A DNA stretch of 64,000 nt from Moritella viscosa (GTDB lineage Bacteria > Pseudomonadota > Gammaproteobacteria > Enterobacterales > Moritellaceae), in assembly GCA_000953735.1 (NCBI GenBank), contig LN554852.1:124001-188000 (forward strand), given 5' to 3'. The notes below the pieces were generated by a model. That model was not told the origin of the DNA and did not search any database. It saw only the letters and a list, made by a program, of their open reading frames with translations. Shown here piece after piece: positions 34,427 to 46,675 of this stretch (the stretch's first letter is position 1; each line of letters opens with the position of its first letter). A program made the translations under genes and the position numbers.

Positions 34427-35290
34427 TTACTCAATATTCTGTAACTGCTCGCGCATTTGCTCAATCAATACTTTAAGCTCTACCGCAGACTTAGTGATGT
34501 CTGTGCTGATTGATTTTGAACCTAGGGTATTTGATTCGCGATTGAATTCTTGCATCATAAAATCAAGACGACGGCCACATGCGCCTCCTTTTTTCAAGAT
34601 GCTGCGTGTTTCAGTCACGTGAGCATTTAAGCGGTCGATTTCTTCGGCAACATCTAACTTCTGCGCCATTAAGATAAGTTCTTGCTCAACGCGGGTTTCA
34701 TCTAATTCGATTTTCGCATCGGTAAATTTCTTTTGAATGCGCTCGCGTTGCCATTCGATGATTTCTGGCATCTTACCTTGGACGAAATCAGCTTGTTCAG
34801 TGATACCCGCTAAACGTTGCTCTAGCATCGCTTGCAGTTTTTCACCTTCAGAAGCGCGAGACTCTAAGAACTCACCCAGCGTTTCGTTGAAAAAACTAAG
34901 TAGGTCAGTTGATAACTCACCCATGTCTTTTTCTGCTGCTTCCATTACGCCAGGCCAACGTAGAATATCAACAGGGTTTAGTTTTGCCTTACCGGCTTTT
35001 TTTGATACCCAGTTTGCGCTTTCAATTAATTTTTCGGCTAATGCTTCGTTTAGCTGTAATGCACCATTATTTGCTGCACTAGCTTCAAAACGCAGGTTAC
35101 ATTCAACTTTACCGCGTTGTAATTGTTTACGGAAACGTTCACGTAATACGGCTTCTAAACCACGAAATTGCTCCGGTAATCGGATGTACGTTTCGAGGTA
35201 ACGTTGGTTAACTGAACGGATCTCCCATACAGCAGTACCCCAATCACCTTTAAATTCTTTACGGGCATATGCCGTCATACTATGAATCAT
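34427..35290 (-). CDS. yicC: YicC family endoribonuclease
   Basis: A 287-residue YicC protein. Diagnostic segments are the start MIHSMTAYARKEFKGDWGTAVWEIRSVNQRYLE and the end RLDFMMQEFNRESNTLGSKSISTDITKSAVELKVLIEQMREQLQNIE. In E. coli YicC is an RNase affecting small RNA stability. It is divergent from rph, the same arrangement as in E. coli (yicC next to rph-pyrE). Confidence 0.94.
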   Translation of the reverse strand: MIHSMTAYARKEFKGDWGTAVWEIRSVNQRYLETYIRLPEQFRGLEAVLRERFRKQLQRGKVECNLRFEASAANNGALQLNEALAEKLIESANWVSKKAGKAKLNPVDILRWPGVMEAAEKDMGELSTDLLSFFNETLGEFLESRASEGEKLQAMLEQRLAGITEQADFVQGKMPEIIEWQRERIQKKFTDAKIELDETRVEQELILMAQKLDVAEEIDRLNAHVTETRSILKKGGACGRRLDFMMQEFNRESNTLGSKSISTDITKSAVELKVLIEQMREQLQNIE

Positions 35291-35412
35291 GTTAAATCCG
35301 TTAATTAAAGTAAATTAAGCTAATTATACCCGCAGGTTATTACAACTTGCTATAGCGATAGTTTAGCTTAGCTCATATAATATTGGACTATCATCCTTGA
35401 AGAGTAAAAATA

Positions 35413-36144
35413 ATGCGTCCAAGCCAAAGAACTGTAGACCAAGTTCGTCCTGTCACTATCACTCGTAACTTTACTGCTCATGCAGAAGGTTCTGTATTAG
35501 TTGAATTTGGCGATACCAAAGTATTGTGTACAGCGACGGTTGAAAATGGTGTACCACGTTTTTTAAAAGGTAAAGGACAAGGTTGGGTTACGGCTGAATA
35601 CGGCATGTTACCGCGCTCGACGCACAAACGTATGCATCGTGAAGCTGCACGTGGTAAACAAAGTGGACGTACGATGGAAATTCAACGTCTGATTGCGCGT
35701 TCATTACGTGCTTGTGTCGATCTTGGGGCATTAGGTGAACACACGATTTTAATTGATTGTGATGTTATTCAGGCTGATGGTGGTACGCGTACGGCTGCCA
35801 TTACAGGCGCTTGTGTGGCACTGGCTGATGCGGTTGAGTTTCTAATCCGTAAAGGTAAATTAAAGATTAGCCCAATTAAATTTATGATCGCAGCAGTTTC
35901 TGTTGGTATCTATAAAGGCGAAGCTGTTTGCGATTTAGATTACCCAGAAGATTCAGACGCTGAAACAGATATGAACGTGGTGATGACTGAAACAGGTAAG
36001 TTTATTGAGATCCAAGGGACTGCTGAAGGCGAACCGTTTAGTCACGAAGAAATGCTAAGCATGCTAGCGTTAGCAAAAGATGGTATCGAGCAGATTATTG
36101 TAGAACAAAAGAAAGCACTCGGTGATAGCTTGATTAAAGCGTAA
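35413..36144 (+). CDS. rph: Ribonuclease PH
   Basis: A 243-residue phosphorolytic 3'-5' exoribonuclease that trims tRNA precursors. Family blocks: [60 protein letters not shown] and [19 protein letters not shown]. It is intact, unlike the rph of E. coli K-12. It precedes pyrE, with an attenuator-like hairpin between. Confidence 0.97.
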   Translation: MRPSQRTVDQVRPVTITRNFTAHAEGSVLVEFGDTKVLCTATVENGVPRFLKGKGQGWVTAEYGMLPRSTHKRMHREAARGKQSGRTMEIQRLIARSLRACVDLGALGEHTILIDCDVIQADGGTRTAAITGACVALADAVEFLIRKGKLKISPIKFMIAAVSVGIYKGEAVCDLDYPEDSDAETDMNVVMTETGKFIEIQGTAEGEPFSHEEMLSMLALAKDGIEQIIVEQKKALGDSLIKA

Positions 36145-36200
36145 AGCTTGTTAGAATAGCGGCGCTTATCGTTAGTCGCCGAGCGCTAACAATATTAATT

Positions 36201-36234
36201 GCCTAATAATATACCCCATATTATTAGGCTTTTT
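36201..36234 (+). terminator. Attenuator-like terminator between rph and pyrE
   Basis: GCCTAATAATAT and ATATTATTAGGC form a perfect 12-base stem with a five-base loop, followed by five T. It lies 57 bases past rph and 55 bases before the pyrE ATG. The same position in E. coli holds the UTP-sensitive pyrE attenuator. Confidence 0.85.
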
Positions 36235-36288
36235 AGGTGAAGTTGCTTTTAGTTAACAACATTTAATTAATCATAATAGGGGAAAACG

Positions 36289-36930
36289 ATGAAAGATTAT
36301 CAACGCGAATTTATTGAGTTTGCTTTAGAAAAAGAAGTACTTAAGTTTGGTGAATTCACTCTAAAGTCTGGTCGTACTAGCCCTTATTTCTTTAACGCTG
36401 GTTTGTTTAACACGGGTCGTGACTTATCACGTCTAGGCCGTTTCTATGCAGCTGCTTTAGTTGATTCTGGTATCGAATACGATGTGGTATTTGGTCCTGC
36501 TTACAAAGGTATCCCAATTGCGACAACAGCTGTTGTTGCGCTGAACGATCATCATGATATTGATGCACCTTATTGCTTTAACCGCAAAGAGAAAAAAGAC
36601 CACGGTGAAGGTGGTACATTAGTGGGTTCTGCACTTAAAGGTCGTATTATGCTTGTTGATGATGTGATAACTGCGGGTACGGCAATCCGTGAGTCAATGG
36701 ATATCATCCAAGCACATAACGCTGAATTATCGGGTGTGTTAATAGCGCTAGACCGCCAAGAAAAAGGCAAAGGCGAATTATCTGCAATCCAAGAAATTGA
36801 ACGTGATTATGCGTGTAAAGTATTATCAATCGTGACGTTAGGTGATCTCGTTACTTTCTTAGCTGATAAGCCAGAAATGCAACAACATCTTGAAAATGTA
36901 AAAACATACCGTGAAAACTACGGCATCTAA
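36289..36930 (+). CDS. pyrE: Orotate phosphoribosyltransferase
   Basis: A 213-residue enzyme that joins orotate to PRPP to give OMP in pyrimidine synthesis. Motifs: [49 protein letters not shown] (flexible loop) and the PRPP-binding [12 protein letters not shown]. The length equals that of E. coli PyrE. Expression is probably controlled by the attenuator before it; a terminator follows. Confidence 0.97.
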   Translation: MKDYQREFIEFALEKEVLKFGEFTLKSGRTSPYFFNAGLFNTGRDLSRLGRFYAAALVDSGIEYDVVFGPAYKGIPIATTAVVALNDHHDIDAPYCFNRKEKKDHGEGGTLVGSALKGRIMLVDDVITAGTAIRESMDIIQAHNAELSGVLIALDRQEKGKGELSAIQEIERDYACKVLSIVTLGDLVTFLADKPEMQQHLENVKTYRENYGI

Positions 36931-36964
36931 TTAGCTGCCATAGATATACCATTGTTATAAAAAT

Positions 36965-36990
36965 AAAAGGCTACCTCGGTAGCCTTTTTT
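36965..36990. terminator. Bidirectional terminator between pyrE and slmA
   Basis: GGCTACC and GGTAGCC with a two-base TC centre, flanked by AAAA and TTTTTT, between the convergent genes pyrE and slmA. Confidence 0.85.
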
Positions 36991-37032
36991 GTTTTTACAC
37001 TTTGCGGTAATTACAAATTACCTTTGTCGAGA

Positions 37033-37626
37033 TTAACTTTGCAATAACTGCTTGTGCAAGAAGTTCCACTGCAGATCAAAATCAGTCGTTGGTTTTAACG
37101 CAAAGCGAGTGCGTACGTATTGATTAATACGCCCTTCTGCATACGCCAGTAATAAATTGGCTAACGTACCTTCGTCTAAACTAAAACCAGTGCCTTCACG
37201 CATTTTCTTTTCACGTAGCACTTGTTTAAAGTGTGTTTCAATCTTGGCATACAAGGCGCTGATCTGTTCACCGAGACGTTCGTGCTCACCTTGTAGTGCA
37301 TCGCCAGTCATAATCCGGGTGATGCCAGGGTTACGCTCGGTAAAGACCAACAGTAGATGCAGGATGTGATGACAACGAGTAATGGTATCTTTTTCTTCGT
37401 TTAAGATTTGATTAATACCCGCTAATATTGAATCTTCGATAAAGGTAATTAAACCTTCAAACATACGCGCTTTACTTGGGAAGTGGCGATAGAGAGCTGC
37501 CTCTGATACGCCGACTTCTTTAGCGAGTTTTGCGGTCGTGATACGCTGACCTGGATTGGTCTCCAGCATATGCGCTAACGCTTGTAAAATTTGTTCTCGA
37601 CGATTTTTTTTAGTGCTTGTTGACAT
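37033..37626 (-). CDS. slmA: Nucleoid occlusion factor SlmA
   Basis: A 197-residue TetR-family protein that binds specific chromosomal sites and blocks FtsZ ring assembly over the nucleoid. The helix-turn-helix [33 protein letters not shown] is almost identical to E. coli SlmA, and [15 protein letters not shown] and LREKKMREG are conserved. I prefer the ATG at 37626, with AGGA eight bases before it, over the ATG at 37635, which directly abuts that ribosome site. It sits in the usual pyrE-slmA-dut-coaBC order. Confidence 0.95.
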   Translation of the reverse strand: MSTSTKKNRREQILQALAHMLETNPGQRITTAKLAKEVGVSEAALYRHFPSKARMFEGLITFIEDSILAGINQILNEEKDTITRCHHILHLLLVFTERNPGITRIMTGDALQGEHERLGEQISALYAKIETHFKQVLREKKMREGTGFSLDEGTLANLLLAYAEGRINQYVRTRFALKPTTDFDLQWNFLHKQLLQS

Positions 37627-37654
37627 CTTTTTCATCCTAGAATGGTGTTAACCG

Positions 37655-38110
37655 TTATTGCTTACCTGAATGGCCAAAGCCACCTTCGCCACGTTCACTG
37701 CTATCAAATTCTTCAACGATGGTTAATTGTGCTTGTATTACTGGCACTATCATCATTTGAGCGATACGATCGCCCGGTTGAATACTGAAGCTGTCTTGAC
37801 CTCGATTCCAACATGAGATCATTAACTCACCTTGATAATCAGAGTCGATTAAACCAACTAAGTTACCTAATACGATACCGTGTTTATGCCCTAAGCCTGA
37901 ACGCGGTAAAATGGTTGCTGCCATCGTTGGGTCTGCAATATGAATGGCAATACCTGTTGGGATCAAATGCGTTTCACCTGGATTAACCGTGAGTGGTTGT
38001 TCAAGGCAAGCGCGTAGATCCAAACCTGCCGAACCTGGTGTTGCATAACTTGGTAATGGAAATTCTTTACCCACGCGTGGATTTAATATTTTTACTTCTA
38101 TTTGCTTCAT
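37655..38110 (-). CDS. dut: dUTP diphosphatase
   Basis: A 151-residue trimeric dUTPase that makes dUMP and keeps uracil out of DNA. The five family motifs are visible: [56 protein letters not shown] and the C-terminal [10 protein letters not shown] arm. The ATG at 38110 gives [20 protein letters not shown], matching E. coli; upstream in-frame codons lengthen it without support. It lies between coaBC and slmA. Confidence 0.96.
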   Translation of the reverse strand: MKQIEVKILNPRVGKEFPLPSYATPGSAGLDLRACLEQPLTVNPGETHLIPTGIAIHIADPTMAATILPRSGLGHKHGIVLGNLVGLIDSDYQGELMISCWNRGQDSFSIQPGDRIAQMMIVPVIQAQLTIVEEFDSSERGEGGFGHSGKQ

Positions 38111-38203
38111 TGTTTGTTTCACTGAATATATCAATTGATAGATCTACAATGCATTGCGTTAGCGCAAGACAAGGTAGAGTTTTGAATGTAACTTTAGTTA
38201 TCG

Positions 38204-39421
38204 TTATGTATTGGCATTGAACTGAGTTGCAATTAACTGCAGTAATTGTGTCGCTACATCTTGCTTATTTGCTAATGCTATTTGTGCATTGCCTTGTGGC
38301 CAAAATACGGTCAATGCATTGTCTTCGGCATTGAAGCCTTGGCCGGATTGTGACACGTCATTTGCTGCAATCATAGCAAGATTTTTACGTTGCATTTTGT
38401 CGCGTGCATAATGTTCAACATCTTGTGTTTCTGCAGCAAAACCGACAGTAAAAGGAGATTTTTCGAGCGCTGCAACGCTGGCAACTATATCGGGATTCTT
38501 GACCATACGAACGATCATTTCGTCGCTACTGGTCTTTTTTATTTTCTGTTCGGCGATGGCTTCTGGGCGATAATCAGCGACGGCTGCACAAGCAATGAAA
38601 ATATCTTGCTGGTTAATGTCAGACATAACAGCATTATGCATATCTAAGGCGCTCGTTACTTTTACTATATTGCAATCAGATGGCGGAGTTAATGCGACAG
38701 GGCCACTCACTATCGTTACATTAGCGCCGAGCGCAGAGGCTGCTTGTGCGAGGGCGTAACCCATTTTTCCTGAACTGTGATTACTGATGTAACGTACTGG
38801 ATCAATCGCCTCGCGAGTTGGTCCTGCAGTGATCATTATATTTTTACCCGCGAGCACTTGTGGTTGTGCTTCAGCGGCAAAGAAATTGATAACAGCAGTG
38901 ACGAGTTCATCGGGATTTACCATTCGACCAGGGCCCACATCACCACAAGCTTGGGCGCCTGAAGCGGGTCCCCATAGTGGCACGGCTCGCTGTTTTAGTG
39001 TCGCTAAGTTCGCTTGTGTTGCTGGCGCTTGGTACATAACTTGATTCATAGCCGGCGCAATGGCAATCGGTGCGGGTGTGGCTAAACACAATGTTGAGAG
39101 TAAATCATCGGCGATACCAGCAGTGAACTTGGCAATGAAATTAGCGGTTGCAGGCGCGATTAACACTAAATCTGCCCACTTCGCTAATTCAATATGACCC
39201 ATACCTGCTTCGGCTGCAGGATCCAATAAACTATGGGCAACGGGGAATCCAGAGACTGCTTGCATGGTGAGCGGGGTAATAAATTCTAGTGCTGATTGAG
39301 TCATCACGACGCGAACTTCTGCGCCTTGTTCCGTTAAGCGGCGCGTCAATTCTGCACATTTGTAAGCAGCGATGCCGCCCGTAATACCGAGCAAGATACG
39401 TTTATTGGCAATTACAGTCAT
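38204..39421 (-). CDS. coaBC: Bifunctional phosphopantothenoylcysteine decarboxylase/synthetase
   Basis: A 405-residue CoA-synthesis enzyme. The N-terminal flavoprotein CoaC half has [43 protein letters not shown] and the substrate-clamp region [15 protein letters not shown]; the C-terminal CoaB half has [26 protein letters not shown] and KKNP-type KNPDIVASV. It joins cysteine to phosphopantothenate and decarboxylates the product. The ATG at 39421 is used; a GTG 12 bases upstream is in frame. radC is divergent, as in E. coli. Confidence 0.96.
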   Translation of the reverse strand: MTVIANKRILLGITGGIAAYKCAELTRRLTEQGAEVRVVMTQSALEFITPLTMQAVSGFPVAHSLLDPAAEAGMGHIELAKWADLVLIAPATANFIAKFTAGIADDLLSTLCLATPAPIAIAPAMNQVMYQAPATQANLATLKQRAVPLWGPASGAQACGDVGPGRMVNPDELVTAVINFFAAEAQPQVLAGKNIMITAGPTREAIDPVRYISNHSSGKMGYALAQAASALGANVTIVSGPVALTPPSDCNIVKVTSALDMHNAVMSDINQQDIFIACAAVADYRPEAIAEQKIKKTSSDEMIVRMVKNPDIVASVAALEKSPFTVGFAAETQDVEHYARDKMQRKNLAMIAANDVSQSGQGFNAEDNALTVFWPQGNAQIALANKQDVATQLLQLIATQFNANT

Positions 39422-39633
39422 TGTGTATTCCACGTTAAAATCTGAAAGGTTATTCTAATAACGTAATAACAATACCATAATTAAATTATCAGATGCTAAG
39501 GTTTGTGATTAATTTTATACACGTCATTATCAAATCCATAAATTTGAACTATTTCACTGTTTTATCATTATCCAGCTCTTTTATTCATCGAATTACTAAG
39601 CTATCAGGATGTTATGTTAAATGGTGGATACAG

Positions 39634-40308
39634 ATGAAATTAAAAGCATTACCCAGAGATGAGATGCCCCGAGAGAAATTGGTTAAGTTTGGCCCACAAT
39701 CACTATCGGATGCCGAATTATTGGCGATTTTTCTACGGACGGGGATTAAAGGGACTAATGTGGTGATGCTGGCTCGGCATATTTTAGCTGAATTTGGCAC
39801 GTTAAGATCCTTGTTTGCTGCGAGTGAGCATGAATTCTGTCAGACGAAGGGATTAGGAGTGGCAAAATATGTACAGTTACAAGCCACTGTTGAGATGTCT
39901 CGGCGCTTTTTAGCTGAAAAATTAGAGCGTGGTGATGCGTTAACGAACCCCCAAGAAAGTCGAGATTACATACGCGCAAAATTGCGCGATCAGCCTCATG
40001 AAGTCTTTGCGGTATTATTTTTAGACAATAAGCACCGAGTTATTCGCTTTGAAGAGTTGTTTTATGGCACAATAGACAGTGCTAGTGTTTATCCGAGAGT
40101 TGTGGTTAAAAAAGCGTTAGAAAGAAATGCTGCGGCAGTAATATTTGCCCATAATCATCCTTCTGGTATTGCTGAACCCAGCCGTGCAGATCGTATGATC
40201 ACAGATAAACTTATTTCAGCCTTACAATTAATTGATGTTAAAGTCCTCGATCATTTTGTTATAGGTGACAGCGACATAGCGAGCTTTGCAGAGCGAGGGT
40301 GGGTGTGA
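39634..40308 (+). CDS. radC: RadC family JAB-domain protein
   Basis: A 224-residue RadC protein: helix-hairpin-helix-like N-terminus ([33 protein letters not shown]) and a C-terminal JAB/MPN metalloprotease-like domain with the E-x-n-H-N-HPSG-x-n-D pattern ([23 protein letters not shown]). The old link to DNA repair is doubtful; function remains unclear. The long frame starting at 39493 has no support; the ATG at 39634 ([16 protein letters not shown]) matches the family start. Confidence 0.92.
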   Translation: MKLKALPRDEMPREKLVKFGPQSLSDAELLAIFLRTGIKGTNVVMLARHILAEFGTLRSLFAASEHEFCQTKGLGVAKYVQLQATVEMSRRFLAEKLERGDALTNPQESRDYIRAKLRDQPHEVFAVLFLDNKHRVIRFEELFYGTIDSASVYPRVVVKKALERNAAAVIFAHNHPSGIAEPSRADRMITDKLISALQLIDVKVLDHFVIGDSDIASFAERGWV

Positions 40309-40345
40309 ATTTTATATTTACCACTACCTGAGAAATATAAAAAGC

Positions 40346-40374
40346 TTGCTCTATGTTTTAATTTACTGTATAAA
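40346..40374 (+). promoter_or_regulatory. Sigma-70-type promoter for rpmB-rpmG
   Basis: TTGCTC (40346-40351) and TATAAA (40369-40374) are separated by exactly 17 bases, about 85 bases before the rpmB ATG. A GC-rich stretch follows the -10 box, as in growth-rate-controlled ribosomal promoters. Confidence 0.6.
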
Positions 40375-40459
40375 ATGCCGCCTTTAGCACGCGTCTTGGG
40401 CGACGGCCAACAAGACGCTGTATATTTGCTCGAGCAAGAAAATATTTGGAGAAGACGAC

Positions 40460-40696
40460 ATGTCTAAAGTATGCCAAGTCACTGGTAAAAAACCAGCTGT
40501 TGGTAATAACGTTTCTCACGCAAAAAACCGCACTCGTCGCCGTTTTTTGCCAAACCTACATACACACCGTTTTTGGGTTGAGAGCGAAAACCGCTTTGTA
40601 AAGTTACGCCTTACTTGTAAAGGTATGCGTATTATTGATAAAAAGGGTATCGATTCAGTTCTTGCTGAAATGCGTGCCCGTGGTGAGAAGGTTTAA
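40460..40696 (+). CDS. rpmB: 50S ribosomal protein L28
   Basis: A 78-residue bL28 protein, with the N-terminus [54 protein letters not shown] ribosome site precedes it. The zinc-binding Cys pairs of some L28 forms are absent. It is followed by rpmG after 11 bases, the standard pair. Confidence 0.98.
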   Translation: MSKVCQVTGKKPAVGNNVSHAKNRTRRRFLPNLHTHRFWVESENRFVKLRLTCKGMRIIDKKGIDSVLAEMRARGEKV

Positions 40697-40707
40697 GGAA
40701 CTCTATT

Positions 40708-40863
40708 ATGCGCGATAAAATTCGTCTGAATTCATCTGCTGGTACAGGTCACTTCTATACCACTGATAAAAACAAAAAAAACATGCCTGAAAAAATGGAA
40801 ATCAAAAAATTTGATCCAGTTATTCGTAAGCATGTTATGTACAAAGAAGGTAAAATCAAGTAA
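40708..40863 (+). CDS. rpmG: 50S ribosomal protein L33
   Basis: A 51-residue bL33 protein, [20 protein letters not shown] at the start and [17 protein letters not shown] at the end. It lacks zinc-ligand cysteines (the C- form, typical of gammaproteobacteria). An AAGGA ribosome site precedes the ATG. It is the second gene of the rpmB-rpmG operon, followed by a strong terminator. Confidence 0.97.
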   Translation: MRDKIRLNSSAGTGHFYTTDKNKKNMPEKMEIKKFDPVIRKHVMYKEGKIK

Positions 40864-40892
40864 TCCTTGGTTTTATGTTCAAATATTGAAAA

Positions 40893-40917
40893 CTCAGCTT
40901 TTGCTGGGTTTTTTTTT
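40893..40917 (+). terminator. Terminator after rpmG
   Basis: CTCAGC pairs with GCTGGG (one G-T pair) across TTTT and is followed by nine T. It lies 30 bases past the rpmG stop. Confidence 0.88.
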
Positions 40918-41039
40918 GCCTAAAATTCCTTGTTTCTACCTTGCCCAATCCGACGTTTTCACGTAATTTGCATATACTTATTGATATATATACCGAAACT
41001 ACTTCAAGATGCGATATCAGAGATTAGAAGGATTTTAGC

Positions 41040-41504
41040 GTGCAGTTATCACGACGAGGTTGGAATAACGTATTAATATTTGCGGTACTGGCGATGATGC
41101 TGGTATTTCAATATTCAGGAAAAAAAATAGAGGGTGATGAGTCTACGAGTCAATATCAAGCGGCGTTGCCTGCTCATGCCGTGGTATTGTCGATGCAGTT
41201 TGATAATATCCAGATCCAGCGTGTAGGTAGCCAACTTGCTACATTGCCGGAGTTAGGTCTTTCACAATCGCAACTTAAACAAATTATTAAAGCGTGGGAA
41301 ACAGCCACTTTTAAACCTGTGATTAACGATATTGTGATTGCTAATTTGGCCTACGGTATTAATATATCTTTCGAACTGGCCAATTTATCTGAACCTGTTA
41401 CGCTAATTTTATACCAAATTGATAGCGGTTATTTGCTACAAAATTGGCAGGGCCAGTTATTGCAAATTGATGAATCTGAATTACAAGTTTTATTACCTCG
41501 CTAG
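41040..41504 (+). CDS. Membrane-anchored hypothetical protein before mutM
   Basis: A 154-residue protein with one N-terminal transmembrane helix (NVLIFAVLAMMLVFQYS) after a short basic head, then a soluble domain outside the cytoplasm by the positive-inside rule. The start is a GTG with AAGGA eight bases before it. I do not recognise a named family; a similar small gene next to mutM is known in Vibrio- and Shewanella-type genomes, as I recall. It lies 60 bases upstream of mutM, same strand. Confidence 0.65.
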   Translation: MQLSRRGWNNVLIFAVLAMMLVFQYSGKKIEGDESTSQYQAALPAHAVVLSMQFDNIQIQRVGSQLATLPELGLSQSQLKQIIKAWETATFKPVINDIVIANLAYGINISFELANLSEPVTLILYQIDSGYLLQNWQGQLLQIDESELQVLLPR

Positions 41505-41564
41505 TTATTTTATTTATTTCTTTTTATCATCAACAGATTAAGTTCTTACCTACTGGATTGACAC

Positions 41565-42377
41565 ATGCCTGAATTACCAGAAGTTGAAGTAAGCCGTCAA
41601 GGCATTGCCCCTTATCTCGAAAATGCACAAATCACTAAGATAGTTGTGCGTAATGCACAATTACGTTGGCCTGTGCCAATTGCACTACAGGATGCGGTGG
41701 ACTGTACAGTGCTAAGCGTACGTCGCCGAGCTAAATATTTATTACTCGAGACTGAAAAAGGCACAATCATCATTCACTTGGGGATGTCTGGTAGTCTAAG
41801 AGTGCTTGATTCGACTGTAGCAGTCGAAAAGCATGATCATGTAGACATAGTGTTGAATTCAGGTAAATGTCTTCGTCTGAACGACCCTAGGCGTTTTGGA
41901 TCGGTATTGTGGCAAGTGGGTGATGTGCTTGAGCATAAATTATTAGCCAGATTAGGACCTGAACCGCTGACCAGTGAGTTTACCGCACAACGTTTATTTG
42001 AGCGCTCGCGAGCACGGAAAGTGCCGGTTAAGTCATTTCTAATGGATAACCATGTCGTGGTGGGGGTCGGTAATATTTATGCCAATGAAGCCTTGTTCTC
42101 TGCTGGCATCAGTCCAAAACGTGCCGCGGGTAATGTGTCTTTACAGCGTTATAAAGTACTCGTGGAAGAAGTGAAACAAGTATTAGCGAAAGCCATCGAG
42201 CAAGGTGGTACGACACTGAAGGATTTTACTCAGACTGATGGTAAACCAGGTTATTTTGTGCAGGAACTGCAAGTATATGGTAAGAGTGGGAAGCCGTGCC
42301 CGAAATGTGGTGAAGTATTACAAGCGGTGAAGATCGGCCAGCGCAACACGATTTATTGTAATCAATGTCAACGCTAA
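41565..42377 (+). CDS. mutM: Formamidopyrimidine-DNA glycosylase
   Basis: A 270-residue bifunctional glycosylase/AP lyase that removes 8-oxoguanine. The start [13 protein letters not shown] gives the catalytic N-terminal Pro and Glu; [13 protein letters not shown] forms the helix-two-turn-helix; the C-terminal zinc finger is [24 protein letters not shown] with all four cysteines. It is convergent with coaD. Confidence 0.97.
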   Translation: MPELPEVEVSRQGIAPYLENAQITKIVVRNAQLRWPVPIALQDAVDCTVLSVRRRAKYLLLETEKGTIIIHLGMSGSLRVLDSTVAVEKHDHVDIVLNSGKCLRLNDPRRFGSVLWQVGDVLEHKLLARLGPEPLTSEFTAQRLFERSRARKVPVKSFLMDNHVVVGVGNIYANEALFSAGISPKRAAGNVSLQRYKVLVEEVKQVLAKAIEQGGTTLKDFTQTDGKPGYFVQELQVYGKSGKPCPKCGEVLQAVKIGQRNTIYCNQCQR

Positions 42378-42396
42378 CCTAAGTTTACTTAATGGG

Positions 42397-43928
<1,532 letters not shown>

Positions 43929-44018
43929 GATCATACAACCCATATTCTTATTTTTATTTATAAGTAATCATAGAAGAACAGGTGTAATTCCATATTACTT
44001 TAATTTTAATTTTGGGCT

Positions 44019-45029
44019 TTAAAGCCATTTTTTTAGGCACAACTTAACTTGGGCAACCGAAATATCATTCATTAAATCAGGTCCCTTCGCTCGTTGCCCC
44101 CATTCACTGTTTGGTAAATGTTGATGGTAAACTTCAGCTACATCGTTAAGGTTATTATAAGGCCCTGTACGCCCAGGGTTACTGTGCGCGTATAAGCCAA
44201 CAACGGGAGTCCCGACAGTGGTACTCATATGTGCAGGGCCGGTATCGGGTGCTAATACAAGATCAGCATGTTTTAAAATAGCGAGCAATTGTTTCAATGA
44301 TGTTTCACCAACAAGGTTATTAATTGGTGCGGTGGTGAGTTGCATTATATCTTTAGCGAGTTGCTTTTCACTGTCTGTCGGGCCACCACATATTGATACT
44401 TGATAGTCTTGCTCATGCATATAATTGGCTATTTCGGCATAACCTTCTGTCGACCAATTACGTTCTGCTTTACTTGCTGATGGGCAAATAATAAAATTTT
44501 TCTTTTCGTGGCTTAATTGTGAATGCGCCCATAAGTTATCTTGGGTTGAAAGTGGGATATTCCATTGCGGAGGTGCAACGGGTACGCCAATCGCTTCAGC
44601 AAACGCCATAAAACCATCGAGTACATGGGGTTGTGATTGCGGCTTGATTTTATGATTAGTGAATAACCACTGGCCTTCTTTGGCTCTTTTTTTATCAAAT
44701 CCCCAGCGCTGTTTGGCTTTAATACATAAACTTGCGACACTAGCTCTGAGTGCAACTTGCATATGCAGTAATACATCAAATTGACGGTTATTTAATTTTT
44801 TGCGTAGGTCTGAATAGCCTTTTAGTCCGGCTTTTTTATCAAAAATAATGAATTCAACATTGCTGATGTCCCCAACTAACATGGCTTCTATTTTTCCTAT
44901 CACCCAAGTGATCTTTGCATTTGGGTATTGGCGCTGAATTGCTTGTACAACAGATACAGCATGGCAAACATCACCAATTGCGGAAAAACGTAAAATACAG
45001 ATACTCTGTGGAGGGGTCATATTCATCAT
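44019..45029 (-). CDS. Glycosyltransferase family 9 (heptosyltransferase-like)
   Basis: A protein of about 336 residues with the GT9 fold: ICILRFSAIGDVCHAVSVVQAIQRQYPNAKITWVIGK at the N-terminus and DLVLAPDTGPAHMSTTVGTPVVGLYAHSNPGRTGPY in the ADP-heptose-binding half. It most likely transfers heptose onto the inner core of LPS on the cytoplasmic face of the inner membrane. The start lies among ATGs at 45029, 45026 and 45020; I used the first. It is divergent from kdkA. Confidence 0.85.
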   Translation of the reverse strand: MMNMTPPQSICILRFSAIGDVCHAVSVVQAIQRQYPNAKITWVIGKIEAMLVGDISNVEFIIFDKKAGLKGYSDLRKKLNNRQFDVLLHMQVALRASVASLCIKAKQRWGFDKKRAKEGQWLFTNHKIKPQSQPHVLDGFMAFAEAIGVPVAPPQWNIPLSTQDNLWAHSQLSHEKKNFIICPSASKAERNWSTEGYAEIANYMHEQDYQVSICGGPTDSEKQLAKDIMQLTTAPINNLVGETSLKQLLAILKHADLVLAPDTGPAHMSTTVGTPVVGLYAHSNPGRTGPYNNLNDVAEVYHQHLPNSEWGQRAKGPDLMNDISVAQVKLCLKKWL

Positions 45030-45113
45030 TTCTAGTTGTTGAATGTAAAAGGCTATTATGCAAATCGTTTGAGGTAATGTAAAATTTATCGACGAAGTTT
45101 TTTTGGAGATCAC

Positions 45114-45821
45114 ATGTTAATAGAGACACAAGGCGCTAGAGTCTTATTTTTTCAGGACGAATTAAAAGGCGAGATCACCCCAGAATATTTTGATGGGGCA
45201 TATTGGCAACGTAATAATGCGATTATTGGTTCAGCGTTTGGTCGTGGTATTACCTGGTTTTTTAAAATAAACGATAATGAATTTGTGTTACGTCATTATC
45301 ATCGTGGAGGTTTGGTTGCGAAGTTAATTAAAGATGCCTATTTTTATACTGGGTTAAAGAATACCCGCGCTTACCAAGAATTTGTGGTGACTCAGCAACT
45401 TGTGGATAAAAACTTGCCAGCACCAACCCCGATTGCTGGTCAGATTATTAAACAAGGATTGTTTTATCATGCTGATTTGATTACCGAGAAAATTGCAGGG
45501 GCAAACGATTTAGTTGCGGTATTAAAAGATCGTGCGTTAACGAGTGATGATTATAGACAAATTGGAGCCATGATAAGACGTTTCCATGATGTTAATTTAT
45601 GGCATGCAGATTTAAATACCCATAATATTATTCTCGATGGAAAGGGTAAGTGGTGGCTTATCGATTTTGATCGCTGCAAATTTAAACCTGCTGCAAATTC
45701 GTGGAAAAAAGATAATTTAGCGCGGTTAAAGCGCTCTTTTGTGAAAGAAAAAATGAAAGATACGGCGTTCAAATGGCAAGAGACAGATTGGGATTTATTA
45801 TTCGCGGGTTATCATAATTGA
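45114..45821 (+). CDS. kdkA: 3-Deoxy-D-manno-octulosonic acid kinase
   Basis: A 235-residue kinase of the KdkA/RfaP group that phosphorylates Kdo of lipid A precursor with ATP. The eukaryotic-like kinase motifs are visible: FVLRHYHRGG (Lys/Arg strand), the catalytic loop LWHADLNTHNIIL, and the metal motif WLIDFDRC. Organisms with KdkA normally carry a single phosphorylated Kdo in the inner core. A GGAG ribosome site precedes the ATG. Confidence 0.93.
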   Translation: MLIETQGARVLFFQDELKGEITPEYFDGAYWQRNNAIIGSAFGRGITWFFKINDNEFVLRHYHRGGLVAKLIKDAYFYTGLKNTRAYQEFVVTQQLVDKNLPAPTPIAGQIIKQGLFYHADLITEKIAGANDLVAVLKDRALTSDDYRQIGAMIRRFHDVNLWHADLNTHNIILDGKGKWWLIDFDRCKFKPAANSWKKDNLARLKRSFVKEKMKDTAFKWQETDWDLLFAGYHN

Positions 45822-45915
45822 GCGAACATTCTAACAATGGGATATTACACTGTGTCATTTAGCAATAAATGTGCGAGTATTGAGTATTCCATTATAAATC
45901 AAAGCGGTCATTTTC

Positions 45916-46581
45916 ATGAAAACCAGAGATAAGATCATCCATACTGCACTTGAGCTGTTTAATGAATGTGGTGAGCGTAACGTAACGACAAATCATATTG
46001 CCGCACATTTAGGTATTAGTCCTGGCAATCTTTATTATCACTTTCGTAATAAAGAAGACATTATTGACTCTATTTTTGATCAATATGTGAATTATTTAGC
46101 GGAGCATTTCCAACCTCACCGTGAAGGTGACGTGACATTAGAAGTGATGATGAGTTATTTAGATTCGATGTTTGAAACGATGTGGCGTTTTAGATTTTTG
46201 TATTACAGTTTACCGACCCTGTTATCTCGAGATCCAAACTTACATAAAAAATATTTAAAATTCCAAGAAGTGTCAGCACAGCGTGAAGTGGATTTGTTAT
46301 TCTCTTTACAGAAAAATAAAGTGGTGAATATTCCGATGGAAGATCTGGACGAATTAGCCAACTCGATTAAGGTTGTGCTTGTGTCTTGGGTAAGTTATCG
46401 CACCACAATAAGTAAAGATGCAAAAGTATATAAGACGGATATTTATCGTGGCATTCTGAAATCTATTTTCATGATGAAGCCTTACTTTACTGAAAAAGCC
46501 CTTGTCGATTATCAGCATATGCGTGAATATTACTTACGTTTAGCGACGGCTGAAACGGTTATACCTGAGATAAATGGCTAG
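45916..46581 (+). CDS. TetR-family transcriptional regulator
   Basis: A 221-residue TetR protein with the helix-turn-helix NECGERNVTTNHIAAHLGISPGNLYYHFRNKEDIIDSIF. The C-terminal ligand domain is unusual for a drug regulator; its pattern resembles uncharacterised TetR proteins of marine gammaproteobacteria. Ligand and targets are unknown. It sits between kdkA and the convergent waaA, with 94 bases after kdkA. Confidence 0.85.
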   Translation: MKTRDKIIHTALELFNECGERNVTTNHIAAHLGISPGNLYYHFRNKEDIIDSIFDQYVNYLAEHFQPHREGDVTLEVMMSYLDSMFETMWRFRFLYYSLPTLLSRDPNLHKKYLKFQEVSAQREVDLLFSLQKNKVVNIPMEDLDELANSIKVVLVSWVSYRTTISKDAKVYKTDIYRGILKSIFMMKPYFTEKALVDYQHMREYYLRLATAETVIPEING

Positions 46582-46675
46582 TTTTATTGATTATTATTGA
46601 CTGTGTAAGTATGCAATATGGTTTTTCTTATCGCTGATTATTTCGTGAAAAGATAAACCATATTGACGATAGACA

